Assembly (NCBI GenBank): GCA_037013495.1
Contig: CM072805.1
Span: 9,954,601-10,018,600 of the forward strand
Reading direction: 5' to 3'
DNA length: 64,000 bases
Source: Hippophae tibetana
Lineage: Eukaryota; Streptophyta; Magnoliopsida; Rosales; Elaeagnaceae
The position numbers and the translations under genes were made by a program. Every line of letters starts with the position of its first letter. Position 1 is the stretch's first letter. Below, one piece after another: positions 1 through 10,800 of the stretch. The notes beneath the pieces are model-generated. The model worked only from the letters and a program-made list of their open reading frames with translations. It searched no databases and was not told the DNA's origin.

Positions 1-826
1 CCATCATAGAAGGTGGAAGTGAACAGCTCACACATTATGGCATCTCTCTTGCCTTATGTGAGGCTCACAAGGGTTATGGCCATCTTGTAGTGTTGCACAT
101 GAATTACTGGGTCTTTAGTCCCTTGATAGTCCAAGCACTTGGGAGCAATGAACTTGGCTGGTGGCTCATCATTCTCTATTTCATCAGAAAATACGGAGAC
201 ATATAGTTGTTTGTAATCCCTATCCACATCATAGGATGCCTTACCATTTTCTTGCCTTTCATTAGCCCTTTTTAGAGCTTACTCTTGCTTTTTGTTAGCT
301 TCTTCCAATGCTTGAAATCATGTTTCCCAGCTTTTTCTTTCTTGTAACCACTATTCATTACTAGCTCCTATTGAACTAGAAGGCGGGTCATCCTCAACTT
401 CGTATTCACCCTGGGTAGGATTGTGCACAACACGATCTAGTTTGTTTCCACCAACCGGGTTAGTAGTTCGACCTTTAAAGACTCCCAGACTGAAATATGA
501 TCATAATGCCCTATTTTCTTGGCTGGTCTTCTCGAGTTCTCTTCTTAATTCAAGAAGTTGATGAGCCAACTCTTGATAGAGGGTCAGTTTCTATTCTTGC
601 CTCATCACGGGTTGGAAAGATGTCTTGTGCTACTATTTCCTCCTCATTTTCTATTCTCAGTCGTCCCTCAGCTCACATTTCTACCATGATGATCATGATT
701 CTGGGGGTAAGTGAAATAGGTGTTTAGTCTTTTAAAAGTCTCTCAGAATTTGAGGTGAATCCTTAAAAATATGGGATCAGAAGCTAAGGCTCAACCTTTA
801 AATATGCCCCATAGTAGGTGCCAAAA
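1..826 (-). pseudogene. Ty3/Gypsy gag remnant and 5' leader (degenerate)
   Basis: Read on the minus strand, about 170 down to 1 translates as a retrotransposon gag stretch: residues like DEPPAKFIAPKCLDYQG, then KDPVIHVQHYKMAI, an in-frame stop, and a DAIMCELF motif. This matches the plant Gypsy gag pattern in which a target phrase is followed by DP..H...Y and DAIMC.AF. Upstream sequence (about 480-170) is a charged, Q/E/N-rich leader typical of such gags but carries several stops. The stretch directly beside the LTR (about 806-826, minus strand TTGGCACCTACTATGGGG) resembles the Gypsy primer-binding region TTGGCGCC.T.TGGGG. The element is truncated by the window edge, so pol cannot be judged. 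A 76-codon plus-strand reading frame at 497-727 is an antisense shadow. Superfamily is fairly sure; the lineage (Tat/Athila-like from the primer site) is only suggested. Confidence 0.6.
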
Positions 827-1167
827 TGTTGGGATTAATCCGATTTATAGAGAGAGAAACTAGAGAGAAATTAGAGAATTTATGTGAGAATGTGTGGATA
901 TCTTATGAAGTCCATGTATATATAGAGCATTGCATATACACGTATCAATTACAAATAAGGTATACGTCATAGGATATTAGAGGGGGGTATAAGAGTAAAG
1001 AAGAATACATTTAAAGCTTGAGGTAAACCACACCATGGCTGGGTCTGGAGGTCGACCTTACAACACCAAGGCTCCTATGCATAGGCAGATCCATACTACT
1101 AGTGTCTTTGTGGCGCAGACCTAGGTAAGTTCTCCTAGGATGACCTTTGTGATGGCTCGGGATGTCA
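827..1167 (-). repeat. Gypsy LTR (5' LTR of the minus-strand element)
   Basis: The segment starts TGTTGGGATT on the plus strand, directly after the primer-binding region, so it is the LTR bounding the gag remnant. Its far end is less certain. I placed it at a CA at 1167, giving 341 bp with TG...CA ends; another boundary nearby is possible. It contains a purine run (AGAGAGAAACTAGAGAGAAA) and a TATATATAGAG stretch. A diverged relative lies in NET1 intron 1 at about 5408. Confidence 0.5.
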
Positions 1168-1337
1168 ATTAAATTATGATGATAGATGGATAGAGTTCCA
1201 AGTTGATTCGTATGTGCAAACTATTATTTTATTACAAAAAAATTAATTAATTTATTACTTTAGTAAAAAATATATACATAATAATTATTATTTTATGAGA
1301 AATAAGTATGAAATTTTGTGATAGTGACACACAATCT

Positions 1338-1482
1338 AAATATGAGTTATAGTTCATTTAATAAATAAATCGAATATAATAAGATGATACATATGAACTT
1401 AAAACGTGATTGTGTATGAGTGATCTCAAATATAATAGGATGACACATATGATTACTTATTAAATGTATGAACTGTTATCCT
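1338..1482. repeat. Imperfect inverted and direct AT-rich repeat, possible MITE relic
   Basis: The left side has GTTATAGTTCATTTAATAA and the right side TTATTAAATGTATGAACTGTT, which are imperfect reverse complements. Inside are two direct copies of a motif like CRAATATAATARGATGAYACATATGA, 56 bp apart (1371 and 1427). A small non-autonomous transposon relic is one explanation. No target-site duplication was verified. Confidence 0.3.
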
Positions 1483-1513
1483 TAATATAATAAAAATAAT
1501 TACATTAACTATT

Positions 1514-1705
1514 TATAAAATATATATTTATTATATAGATATTTTGGTATTTATTGCTATAAAAAAACTAACAAAAAAGTATAAAATATGTATTTATTAT
1601 ATTAAAGTTTTGGTATTAATTAGTGTAAAAAACTAAAAAAAATATAAAAAATATATTTATTATATAAATATTTTGATATTTATTAATTTAAAAAATAAAT
1701 AATGA
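1514..1705. repeat. Three-copy ~65-bp AT-rich tandem repeat
   Basis: Three successive units begin TATAAAA at 1514, 1580 and 1643. Each continues with TATTTATTATAT, then TTTTGRTATT.ATT and an A-rich end. The copies are diverged from one another by several substitutions and small indels. Confidence 0.6.
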
Positions 1706-3720
1706 AAAAATGGCGTTTACTATTGAAGAAAACCAAAGTCTTATCGGGCCTTTTTATATATAAGATAAAATATATAATAGATGTTGAAGAGTATGAACAA
1801 AAATAAAGTAATTTTTCATTAAAAAGTTATAAAAAAATCATTAAATTAAATAACATATTTTTTATTTTTTTCAAATTAATGAAACTAAATAACATCATAA
1901 TTTAATTTAAATAATATTTTTTAAATATTATAAGTTAAAGATTATCTATTATAACAAAATTTAAAAAAAGGTTTTCATCAGAAACCTAAAGGTATAACTC
2001 ATGTTGCATTTTTTCCACTTTAATACTCTCTTATATATATATGAATTAGAGTATATGAGTTGGAACATATATATATATCATAAATAGTTTTCAAGTATAT
2101 ATATATACAAACAGGACACTATATATATCATTTATATTTAGTTTTCATACTATAATTAGTAAATATATATACATAAGTGTTGTATACATTGTCATGACTC
2201 TCATGAGATCAAAAGCACAATGATTACCAACAGCAAGACGTTGTGTTAATGCCAATAGTTAACCAGGGTTAAAAAATAAAGAAACCAGGAAACACTTAAA
2301 TTTGGGAACTTGTATCAATTTTTGTAAACCAAGAAAGGACATTTTTGAGATCTTAAGAAACGATAATACTAAAATTATTAATCCAAGGAAATGAGAAAAT
2401 AAGCAAAGAAATCTATTAAGAAAAGTCAGCCGATATTCTATTAAGAAAAAAAAAATGATATGATTTATATATAGTATCTTCAAGAAACTTAGAAGGAATA
2501 TGAATTCAACCTATTTTTATGCACCCTCATTAATTTGATTATAAAGACAATCATTAATTAGGAGTCATATCTCATTACATGTTTATAAATTATCTACGTT
2601 CCATATGTGCTGTAAATTTAGTACAAAATCAACTTCCAAAAAATAGAGAAATTTGAAGGAAAAAAAAAATCGTTAGTTTTTGACTTTTGTACGAGGACCT
2701 CCAAAGAATACTGTAACTATTTAATAAGAATATTTTAATGAGTAAATAGTGACATGCATTAGTGTAAAGTTATTATTAATCAAAATATATAATAATTAAT
2801 AATTATGATATAGAGTCTAATTATATATATATAATCATTTTTTGCTATGCAAGTCATGGTAGAGTTATTATTTTATTTAATAATATTATATATAATTGTT
2901 TTGCATTTTTAATGGTATATATTTTTTTAAATTAGATATGTTTAGTTTATTAATTTAATATAGAGTCAATTTTTTCAACGTAAAAATGGATTATACTTAA
3001 TAAAGAAAAAAAATTACATTTTTCTCTCTACTTGGTCTATATTTATCTCTCTCTAATTATTTGTGAATAGATAATAACTAATTTTTATTGACTTTGATTC
3101 CGCACTTCAACCAGGTATATCATGATCTCTGTTATTACATTTTAATATATTTATCTAAAAACATTGATCGAGGTTAATTATGAGTTTTCATAGCAATGCA
3201 CAATGCTTGTGCATTTCTTTTTCGTTTTAATGTAATTTTGTTTGTACCAAATTCCTATCATCCCATTTGAGTGATCTTTTTGTGGTGAGAGGTAAGATGA
3301 ATTTAATTTCTTTATAAAAGCGTGACAAAATTTGTTTTTAATTTAATTTACTTATTAGACTGAGAGACTAATATTTTTAGTTTTCTAGAATGAAGAGAGA
3401 ATCAAATGATAAATAAGGAAAATACTGTACTTTTAGTTTTCTAGAATGTTATGTCATATATTACATAATATTGATTCATATATAAAATATATAAAGTTTT
3501 ATTTATAAAAAAAAACATAAGTTTATTTATAAATATATATTTTTAATATTTTATAAAAATAAAATATATTAAATAATTGAATAATTTATGGATATAAATT
3601 TTTTATTTTATCCTCGTATATTTTTAAAAAAATTGTACTTAACTAAATCGACCCAACAACATATTTGGACCTAATAATACCCTCGTTCTCTATGTTGCTT
3701 TACAGTTCATAAGTCATAAA
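1706..3720. other. AT-rich intergenic DNA upstream of NET1
   Basis: No gene is supported here. The stretch is very AT-rich, with TA microsatellite runs around 2035-2110 and 2820-2840 and many A/T homopolymers. Short reading frames such as one at 2259-2483 (minus) show low-complexity translation and no recognisable domain. The 3' part presumably includes distal promoter sequence of NET1. Confidence 0.5.
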
Positions 3721-3750
3721 ACAGTGACAGTTCTACATCTGAAAATACAA

Positions 3751-3759
3751 TTATATAAT
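3751..3759 (+). promoter_or_regulatory. Candidate TATA box of NET1
   Basis: TTATATAAT lies about 50 bp before a GA-rich stretch (AGAGAGAGAGAGAAGG near 3803-3817) of the kind common in plant 5'UTRs. A transcription start around 3780-3790 would fit the spacing. This is inferred from motif and position only. Confidence 0.35.
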
Positions 3760-3782
3760 GTGGAGTACTCAAGAGAAAAGAA

Positions 3783-3917
3783 ACAACTCAGAGTATGCTC
3801 TAAGAGAGAGAGAGAAGGAGACAGTGAGTGTGGGGTGGAAGGTACCATTTGCAGCTGGAGTTCTACCATCTCAGCTGCTGATCAAGAGTCTTCATTTCTA
3901 GTTTTCCATTCATTTTG
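3783..3917 (+). other. Candidate non-coding 5'UTR exon of NET1
   Basis: The stretch is less AT-rich than its surroundings, contains a GA microsatellite, and ends at a good plant donor (TTTTG|GTATGT at 3917/3918). No coding similarity is seen. Splicing to the coding exon could use an acceptor at TTTCTACAG (ends 4536) or the U-rich tract ending TTGCCGAG (ends 4748), three bases before the ATG. The choice is undecided. Confidence 0.4.
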
Positions 3918-4751
3918 GTATGTACACGAAGTATTTTTCTTGCCGCCTTTTTTTTCTTTTTATTTTAATCTTTCTGATACGCATTTGCTTAAGATCAATG
4001 ATACTGTGTTTATTTGAATGTCAGCTTTGTTCCCTTGCCATATCGTTTTTAGTAAAGATAAATTATTTTTTTTCTCTTTGATCCATATGTGCTGATTATT
4101 CCTTCCAATGGTAATTTCATTGCATAAGTTGAAAGTCATTATCTTTTATTATTCTGTTATGATCAATTGAATCTCTTATCTAAAAAGTCATTCCTGTACA
4201 AATATGTTGAATGCTTGTCGTCTTAAACTCTTACTTGTCAAGTGTGGGTTCTAAAGTTATCATTTTCCATTGAGTTTGAAATTTGAGGTCAATTTAATAA
4301 GAAATTTCAAATACTGGCTTTATTTTGAATTTGCTGGGATTCAGGTATGCTTCCCTTCTTATTGATGTTTCTTGCCTAATAATCTGTGAAACTTATTTCT
4401 TACCTCTAACTGCCCTTCTCTGTTTTCTCTAGATTTGATTTGGTTGCCTAGTTAATGAAGCAAGTGTTATTCTCATTTTCCAGTTTTCCAATCTCATGGA
4501 CTAAAGAAGCTGATATCTATTTGTCTATTTCTACAGATATTCAAAATTTCTTATATGTAATCTACGCATTTGTTTCCTTATTGAGGTGATAAAAGTGCTT
4601 AGTACCAAAACCTTGTTTAGCACACAACTGAGAGTGGTATTCCATTGAAAGTTATATTCTGGCCTGGATCCATAATCTGGGATTTTACTGGTGCAAGGAC
4701 TAGGGATTTCCAAAGTCAAGACCGGTTTTTTTGTTGTTTATTGCCGAGTTC

Positions 4752-4851
4752 ATGGCGTCGTTGTTACATTCAGAGTCCAGACGCTTATATTCATGGTGGT
4801 GGGACAGTCACATCCCCAAAAATTCAAAATGGCTCCAAGAAAACCTTGCAG
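4752..4851 (+). CDS. NET1: NET1 coding exon 1 (start of NAB domain)
   Basis: This 100-nt exon encodes 33 residues plus one base of a split Asp codon. It begins [19 protein letters not shown], the diagnostic N-terminus of NAB domains, and continues to ...WLQENLA. The donor is TTGCAG|GTATCA. It is too short to stand out as an open frame and would be missed without family knowledge. The ATG at 4752 is the family's usual start and is preceded by a U-rich stretch ending in AG, so a 5'UTR intron may end just before it. Confidence 0.93.
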
Positions 4852-7800
4852 GTATCATTTTCTAAATGCTATTAATCATTTACTTGTTTAATGGATTGGA
4901 ATTGGAGAAGCTATCATGTGTTAGATAAATCTAGATCACTTGCATATTTAACCTAAATTTAGTGTTAAAGAATCCAAATTTACTTTGATTCTATTGGTCA
5001 CAAGATATACTCTTAATGATAACTAATGTTATGAATTCAAGCAATTAATAAAATATATATGAATAGAAGTTATATAAAGAATAAAGCAAAAAGGTTTGCA
5101 AGAAGTAGCTATCAAGTCATAATCATCCCCAAAATCCATTCAAGAGAGGTTATGGGCTTTGTTATGTGCTTTCATGCCATATTATATAAAAGATTTGTGG
5201 ACTTTTGTTCAATTGTTGCACCTATAGCTAATTGCTTAAAGAATAGATAATTTAAATGTAACATGAAGGAAAAGGGTAGAGGTATGAAGACACTTATATA
5301 CTCTCTAAAAGCATTACTCATTGGCAATTTGGGATGTTTAACACCTTTTAAACATTTTTTTATTATTAAACACAAACACAACATGCACGCAGTGAAAGAG
5401 GGAGAGTGATTCGATTTATAGAGAAAGAAATCAAAATTTTCACAAAATTGTGTGGATCTTCTATAAGATCCATGTATTTATACGACATTATCAGTGTATA
5501 TAGGTTTACATATTGTTATTAGTTTTTTGATATATACAATGTAGTATATATAGGTAGTGTTTAACTTGCATGTAAGTTTTAATACTTTTCTCAAACAAAA
5601 ATTATGTTGTGTAGAGCATGAAGGTTCTTATAGAGAATAATCTCGAACCTATTAGCATGCACTCTCATGGTACAAGCATGTAGTCTTGTGTAGACAATGA
5701 TTTCCATAGCCAAGAATTTATTAGATGATTGTAACTAACCCTACACTTTATTCTATGCTTCTTTAACCATAGGATCATTCTTTTTCTGATTTCCAGTTGC
5801 TAAATAATTTTCTTTGTGGAACAGCAAATGATCAACAGTTAATTTTCTATATTAACCAGGCTAAGAAAGTAATGACTTCTTGGGACATAAATTCTGTTTT
5901 TACAATTACCTTATTGTCCTTCCTTTTCGAATCATAACTGAATGCTCGATACTGCTAACATGAAAGTTTGAACAGGACAATGGTTTGTTTTTTTTTTTCC
6001 TTCTTTTTATTCTGTCATTGATAGCTGGACTAAGTTTAGTAATTAACAAAGAGCTGGTTTGGACAAAAAAAAAAAAAGAAGAAAAGAGCTGGAAATATGG
6101 ATCTCATAATTTTCTTCACTGTTTTTCAATCGGGGAGATAGTTTTGGGAAATAAACTATCATAACCCTACTTATTAATCTTATTCTAATATACATACTTT
6201 TATACATGTGTGGGTCACCTTAGAATAAAAATAGTAAAAATGGGCATTTTCTAAGATTTGTATTGAAATGGATTCAAAGTAAAGAAATGAGGCAGACGTA
6301 AAGATAAATGAGGGGAGCATTATTTGTTAAATCTATTAACTTTATTCATAGTTCATGCTTGCACGTGATGAAAATTTGTTTTAGGACATTATTGCAAAAA
6401 AAAACCTGTGTTTCGAGTTTCAGTTATGAAGTGTCTTGCCTTCAATTGTCATATTTGCCTTTATGTTTTGTCGTTTGCAAGTATGTGACATTCAGCTTAT
6501 CTTCCCATCTGTTTTTTCTTATTTCTGATTGAAATGTGACATTATATAGATACTGATGCAGAAACAGAAGTTGTCCCAATATAGGTTCCTTGGGTCAAAT
6601 ATTAATAATATAATATGCATTTAAAAGCAACAAGTGTCAAATAGTCAAAATTTAATCATTTGTTATAAAAGTTCTAAACAAATGCACGATCCATCCTTTT
6701 GTTTTTCTGTCCCTCAATACTTGATTCAAAACCAGCTGTATAAAATCCTTACATATTTTGATTATAAAAAAATAATTCCTCGTATTTTTCTTTTTTTTGG
6801 GCTAGAAATATACTCATTTTTTTGAATGATAGCATAGCATTGCCTCTGTAAAGTCCACTTTCCGGTAGCTTTTTGTGCATTGTATTTGTGGAATAGGGGT
6901 TTTGGTATCGTTTCAAAATTCTATCTGATACTTTTGGGAAAGTGTGTTTTTTTTCTTTATCTTAGGTTCATAAATTTTCTGAATTCACACTCCCGCTAGG
7001 ACGTCTTCACTTCACAATGTTATCATTTATAGGAGAGTTCATATCATCTCTGTTGGATCATAAACTTGATTTATTATTTTCTACAAGTCATTTATTATTA
7101 CTTTTAGATTATCTTATACTTTGTTTGTTATATCAATAAATGCTAATAATTGTAGAATATGATTTAGTAAGAGTGAGACTAATATATGCAAGTAGGTATG
7201 GTTAGTATTTTATAAGTGTGAGAGTAATTAATTTAAGTAATTGGAAGAAGTAATTTAATGAGTGGTTGTGAGGTATAGAGAAGTGTTTTTGGAAGCCTAT
7301 AAATAGAACTTCTCTAGGACCATTTGTAATCAAGAAAAATTAAGAGCTTATAAAAGAATAAAGAAGCAAAATAAGATTGAGTTGTATCTTGTATTTTGAG
7401 TGATATTGCTCGTAAGTATTTCTTTGAGTTTGAATAAAAGTTGTTTTATGAGTGTTTCATTTCCAACAAAGTGGTATCAGAGTTAAGTTGAAAAGTATAC
7501 ACTATTGCATATCAAATCGAAGGTCTTGACGAGAGGAATCTAACGCCATAAAAATCTCCTCGATCGGAGTTTAAACGCACCGTTACGTGTCGTCGAAAGA
7601 GTGCTACCAAAAACCGAGTTGAGCTGAGTCAGTCGAGTTTGAGCCATTGACCAAAAAATTTTGAAATATTTTTTTCCAAAGTTCTTTTTCGGTGTTTCGG
7701 ATTCATCCATGTGATCGGATTTTTCAAATTCTCATCATATTGAGAGATATGGCAAATGGTATGGCACCATTCCCGACACTCAACAACAACAACAACTACA

Positions 7801-10800
7801 ATAATTGGAGTATCAAAATGAAGGAACTTCTTAAATAAAAAATGTGAGATATCATAGACAAAAGCTATAACGAGCCTGCAGATGATGCTACTCTTGCACC
7901 TGATCGAAAGACAACTTTGAAGGATTCAAGAAAAAGAGACAAGAAGGCTATTTACCTCATATACCAAGCAATAGATGATGATGACTTTGAAAAGATTTTG
8001 AGTACAAGCTCTGCCAAGGAAGCGTGAGAGAAGCTACAAACCTCATACAAAGGAGTCGAAAAGGTGAAGGTCCATCTCCAAATATTAAGAGATGAATTTG
8101 AATCCTTACACATGAAAGTATCTGAGTCTATTTCAGATTATTTCTCAAGAGTAGTAGTTGTTTCTAATCAATTAAAAAGAAATGGTGAAAATTTAGAAGA
8201 TGTAAGGATAATAGAGAAGATACTTCTTTTGTTGGATCCTAAATTTGAGCATATCGACGTGACGATTGAAGAAACTAAAGACTTGAAAGAAATGACAATC
8301 GAGCAACTCCAAGGGTCGTTGCAAGCATGCGAAGAGAAGCATAAGAAGAAGAAAAGGTTTACTAAGCAACTCCTCAAGCTGCAACTCAAGAATATACGTG
8401 AAAGACAAGGTAATGATAGAAACCAACGTGGTCGATGTAGAGGTAGAGGCCGTGGACGAGGTGGAAATCGTGGTCGTGGGCGAGGTTGAAATTACAACAA
8501 CAACAATTCCGACAACAATTATGAGAAAGAAGAAAGCTCAACACGAGGTTGTGGAAGAATTAATCTTAACTCGAGGTATGACAAATCTCAAGTTCGATGC
8601 TATAATTATCCAAAGTTTGAGCATTATGCTTCAGAATGTAGAGCTCCTAATAACAAAATTGAGGAGAAGGCCAACTACGTGGAGGAGAGGACAAATGGTA
8701 AAGAAACTCTTCTTCATGAAAGGAAACTGATGGTGGCCAAGCAAATTCTTGGTATCTTGACAGTGGTACAAGCAATCATGTGTGGAAGGAAAGACATGTT
8801 TGCGGAGCTAGACAAGTAAGTAAGCGGAAATGTTTCGTTTGGAGATGATTCCACAATAGTAGTGAAAGGGAGAGGTAACATCCTTATTTGTTTGAAAGAT
8901 GGGAGACATCAATTTATTTCCAATGTCTACTATGTGTCCAATATGAAAAGTAACATCTTGAGTTTAGGATAACTGTTAGAGAAAGGTTATGATATTCATA
9001 TGAAGGGTTATAATCTTTCTATAAAAGATGATAAGAATAACTTCATTGTTAAAGTGTCGATGTCAAAAAAATAGAATGTTCCTGATCGACCTACAAAATG
9101 ATGTTGCAAAGTGCATGAAAGCTTGCTACAAAGATGCATCATGGCTTTGGCATCTTCGATTTGGGCATCTCAATTTTGGAAGTCTAGAGCTGCTATCTAA
9201 GAAGAAGACGGTGAAGGGACTAACTCGCATCAACTATCCTGATCAGCTCTGTGAAAGGTGTCTAGTCGGGAAACAATTCAGGAAAAGCTTTCCAAAGGAG
9301 TCAGAGTCAAGAGCTAAGAAGCCCTTCGAGCTCATCCATACCGATGTGTGTGGTCCAAACAAGCCAAGCTCTCTCGGTAACAGTAATTATTTTCTTCTCT
9401 TCATTGATGATTTTTCAAGAAAAAACTTAGGTATATTTCTTGAAACAGAAGTCAGAAGTTTTTGAAGTCTTCAAGAAGTTCAAAGCTACAGTGGAGAGAG
9501 AAAGAGGTAGAAAAATCAAAGCCATGGGATCCGACCGAGGTGGAGAATTTACATCTAGGGAGTTTCAAGAGTTTTGTGAAGCAAATGAAATTCATCGACC
9601 CATGAAAGTTCCTAGATCCACCCAGCAAAATGGCGTGGCAGAAAGAAAGAAAAAAACAATCCTCGACATGACACGACACATGCTTAAAAGAAAGAAACTA
9701 CCTAAGGAATTTTGGGCGGAAGCTGTGGCATATGCAGTCTACTTGTCAAACCGATATCCAACAAGAAGTATATGGGGAAAGACATCGCAAGAGGCATGGA
9801 GTGGAAGAAAGCCTGACATTTCTCACCTGAGAATCTTTGGAAGTATAGCCCATGTTCATGTTCCAGACGAGAAAAGAACAAAGCTTGATGATAAAAGCGA
9901 GAGTTTTATCTTCATCGGCTATGATTCTATTTCGAAGAGCTACAAGTTGTACAATGCAGACAATAAGAAGATTATGATTAGTCGAGATATGGTATTCAAC
10001 GAAGAAGGAGAATGAGATTTTAACTCATGCATATGACTTCAATTTCTTTTCTCGGTTTGAAGAAGATGAGTAGACAATGAGGGAGCAACTAGGTGAACCT
10101 CAATAGGAGCTTGCAACTCCACCCACTTCACCAACATCAACCACTCAAGAAGACTCATCACCTTCATCATCATCAAGTGAAAGTCAAGATGAAAGAGTTG
10201 TATCACGCACACGAAGTCTTAGAGATCTCTATGAGGTAATTGAACGACAAGATAAGCTTACATTATTTTTTCTGTTTGCCGATTGTGAACCAATGAGCTT
10301 TCAAGAAGCAGTACAAGAAAACAAGTGGAGAGATGCCATGGACGAAGAAATCAAGGTCATCAAGAAGAATGACACATGGGAACCCACCTCACTTCTCAAG
10401 GGACATATGGCGATAGGTGTCAAATGGGTGTACAAAACAAAGCAAAGCGCTAAAGGAGAGATTGAAAGGCACATGGCGAGGCTAGCTGCTAAAGGCTATA
10501 GTCAAAAGGCTAGAATTGACTATGATGAAGTATTTTTTCCTGTTGCTCGATTGGAGACTATTAGACTAATCATTTCTTTGGCAGCTCAAAACAAGTGGAA
10601 GATACATCAAATGGATGTAAAATTTGCTTTCTTAAATGGAGTTCTTGAAGAGGAAGTATACATTTAGCAACCATCGTGTTACGAAGTTAAAGGCCATGAA
10701 GACAAGGTGTTGAAGTTGAAGAAGGCTCTTTACGGGTTAAAACAAGCACCAAGGGTATGGAATAGTCGAATCGATAAGTACTTCCAAGAGAATGGCTTCA

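Noticed and set aside
497-727. 76-codon plus-strand frame near the window start
   Set aside because: It lies antisense in the Gypsy gag/leader region and has no recognisable domain.
3724-4017. 97-codon frame overlapping the candidate 5'UTR exon
   Set aside because: The first part overlaps the proposed promoter and GA-rich leader, the frame runs through a good splice donor into intronic sequence, and the translation shows no domain.
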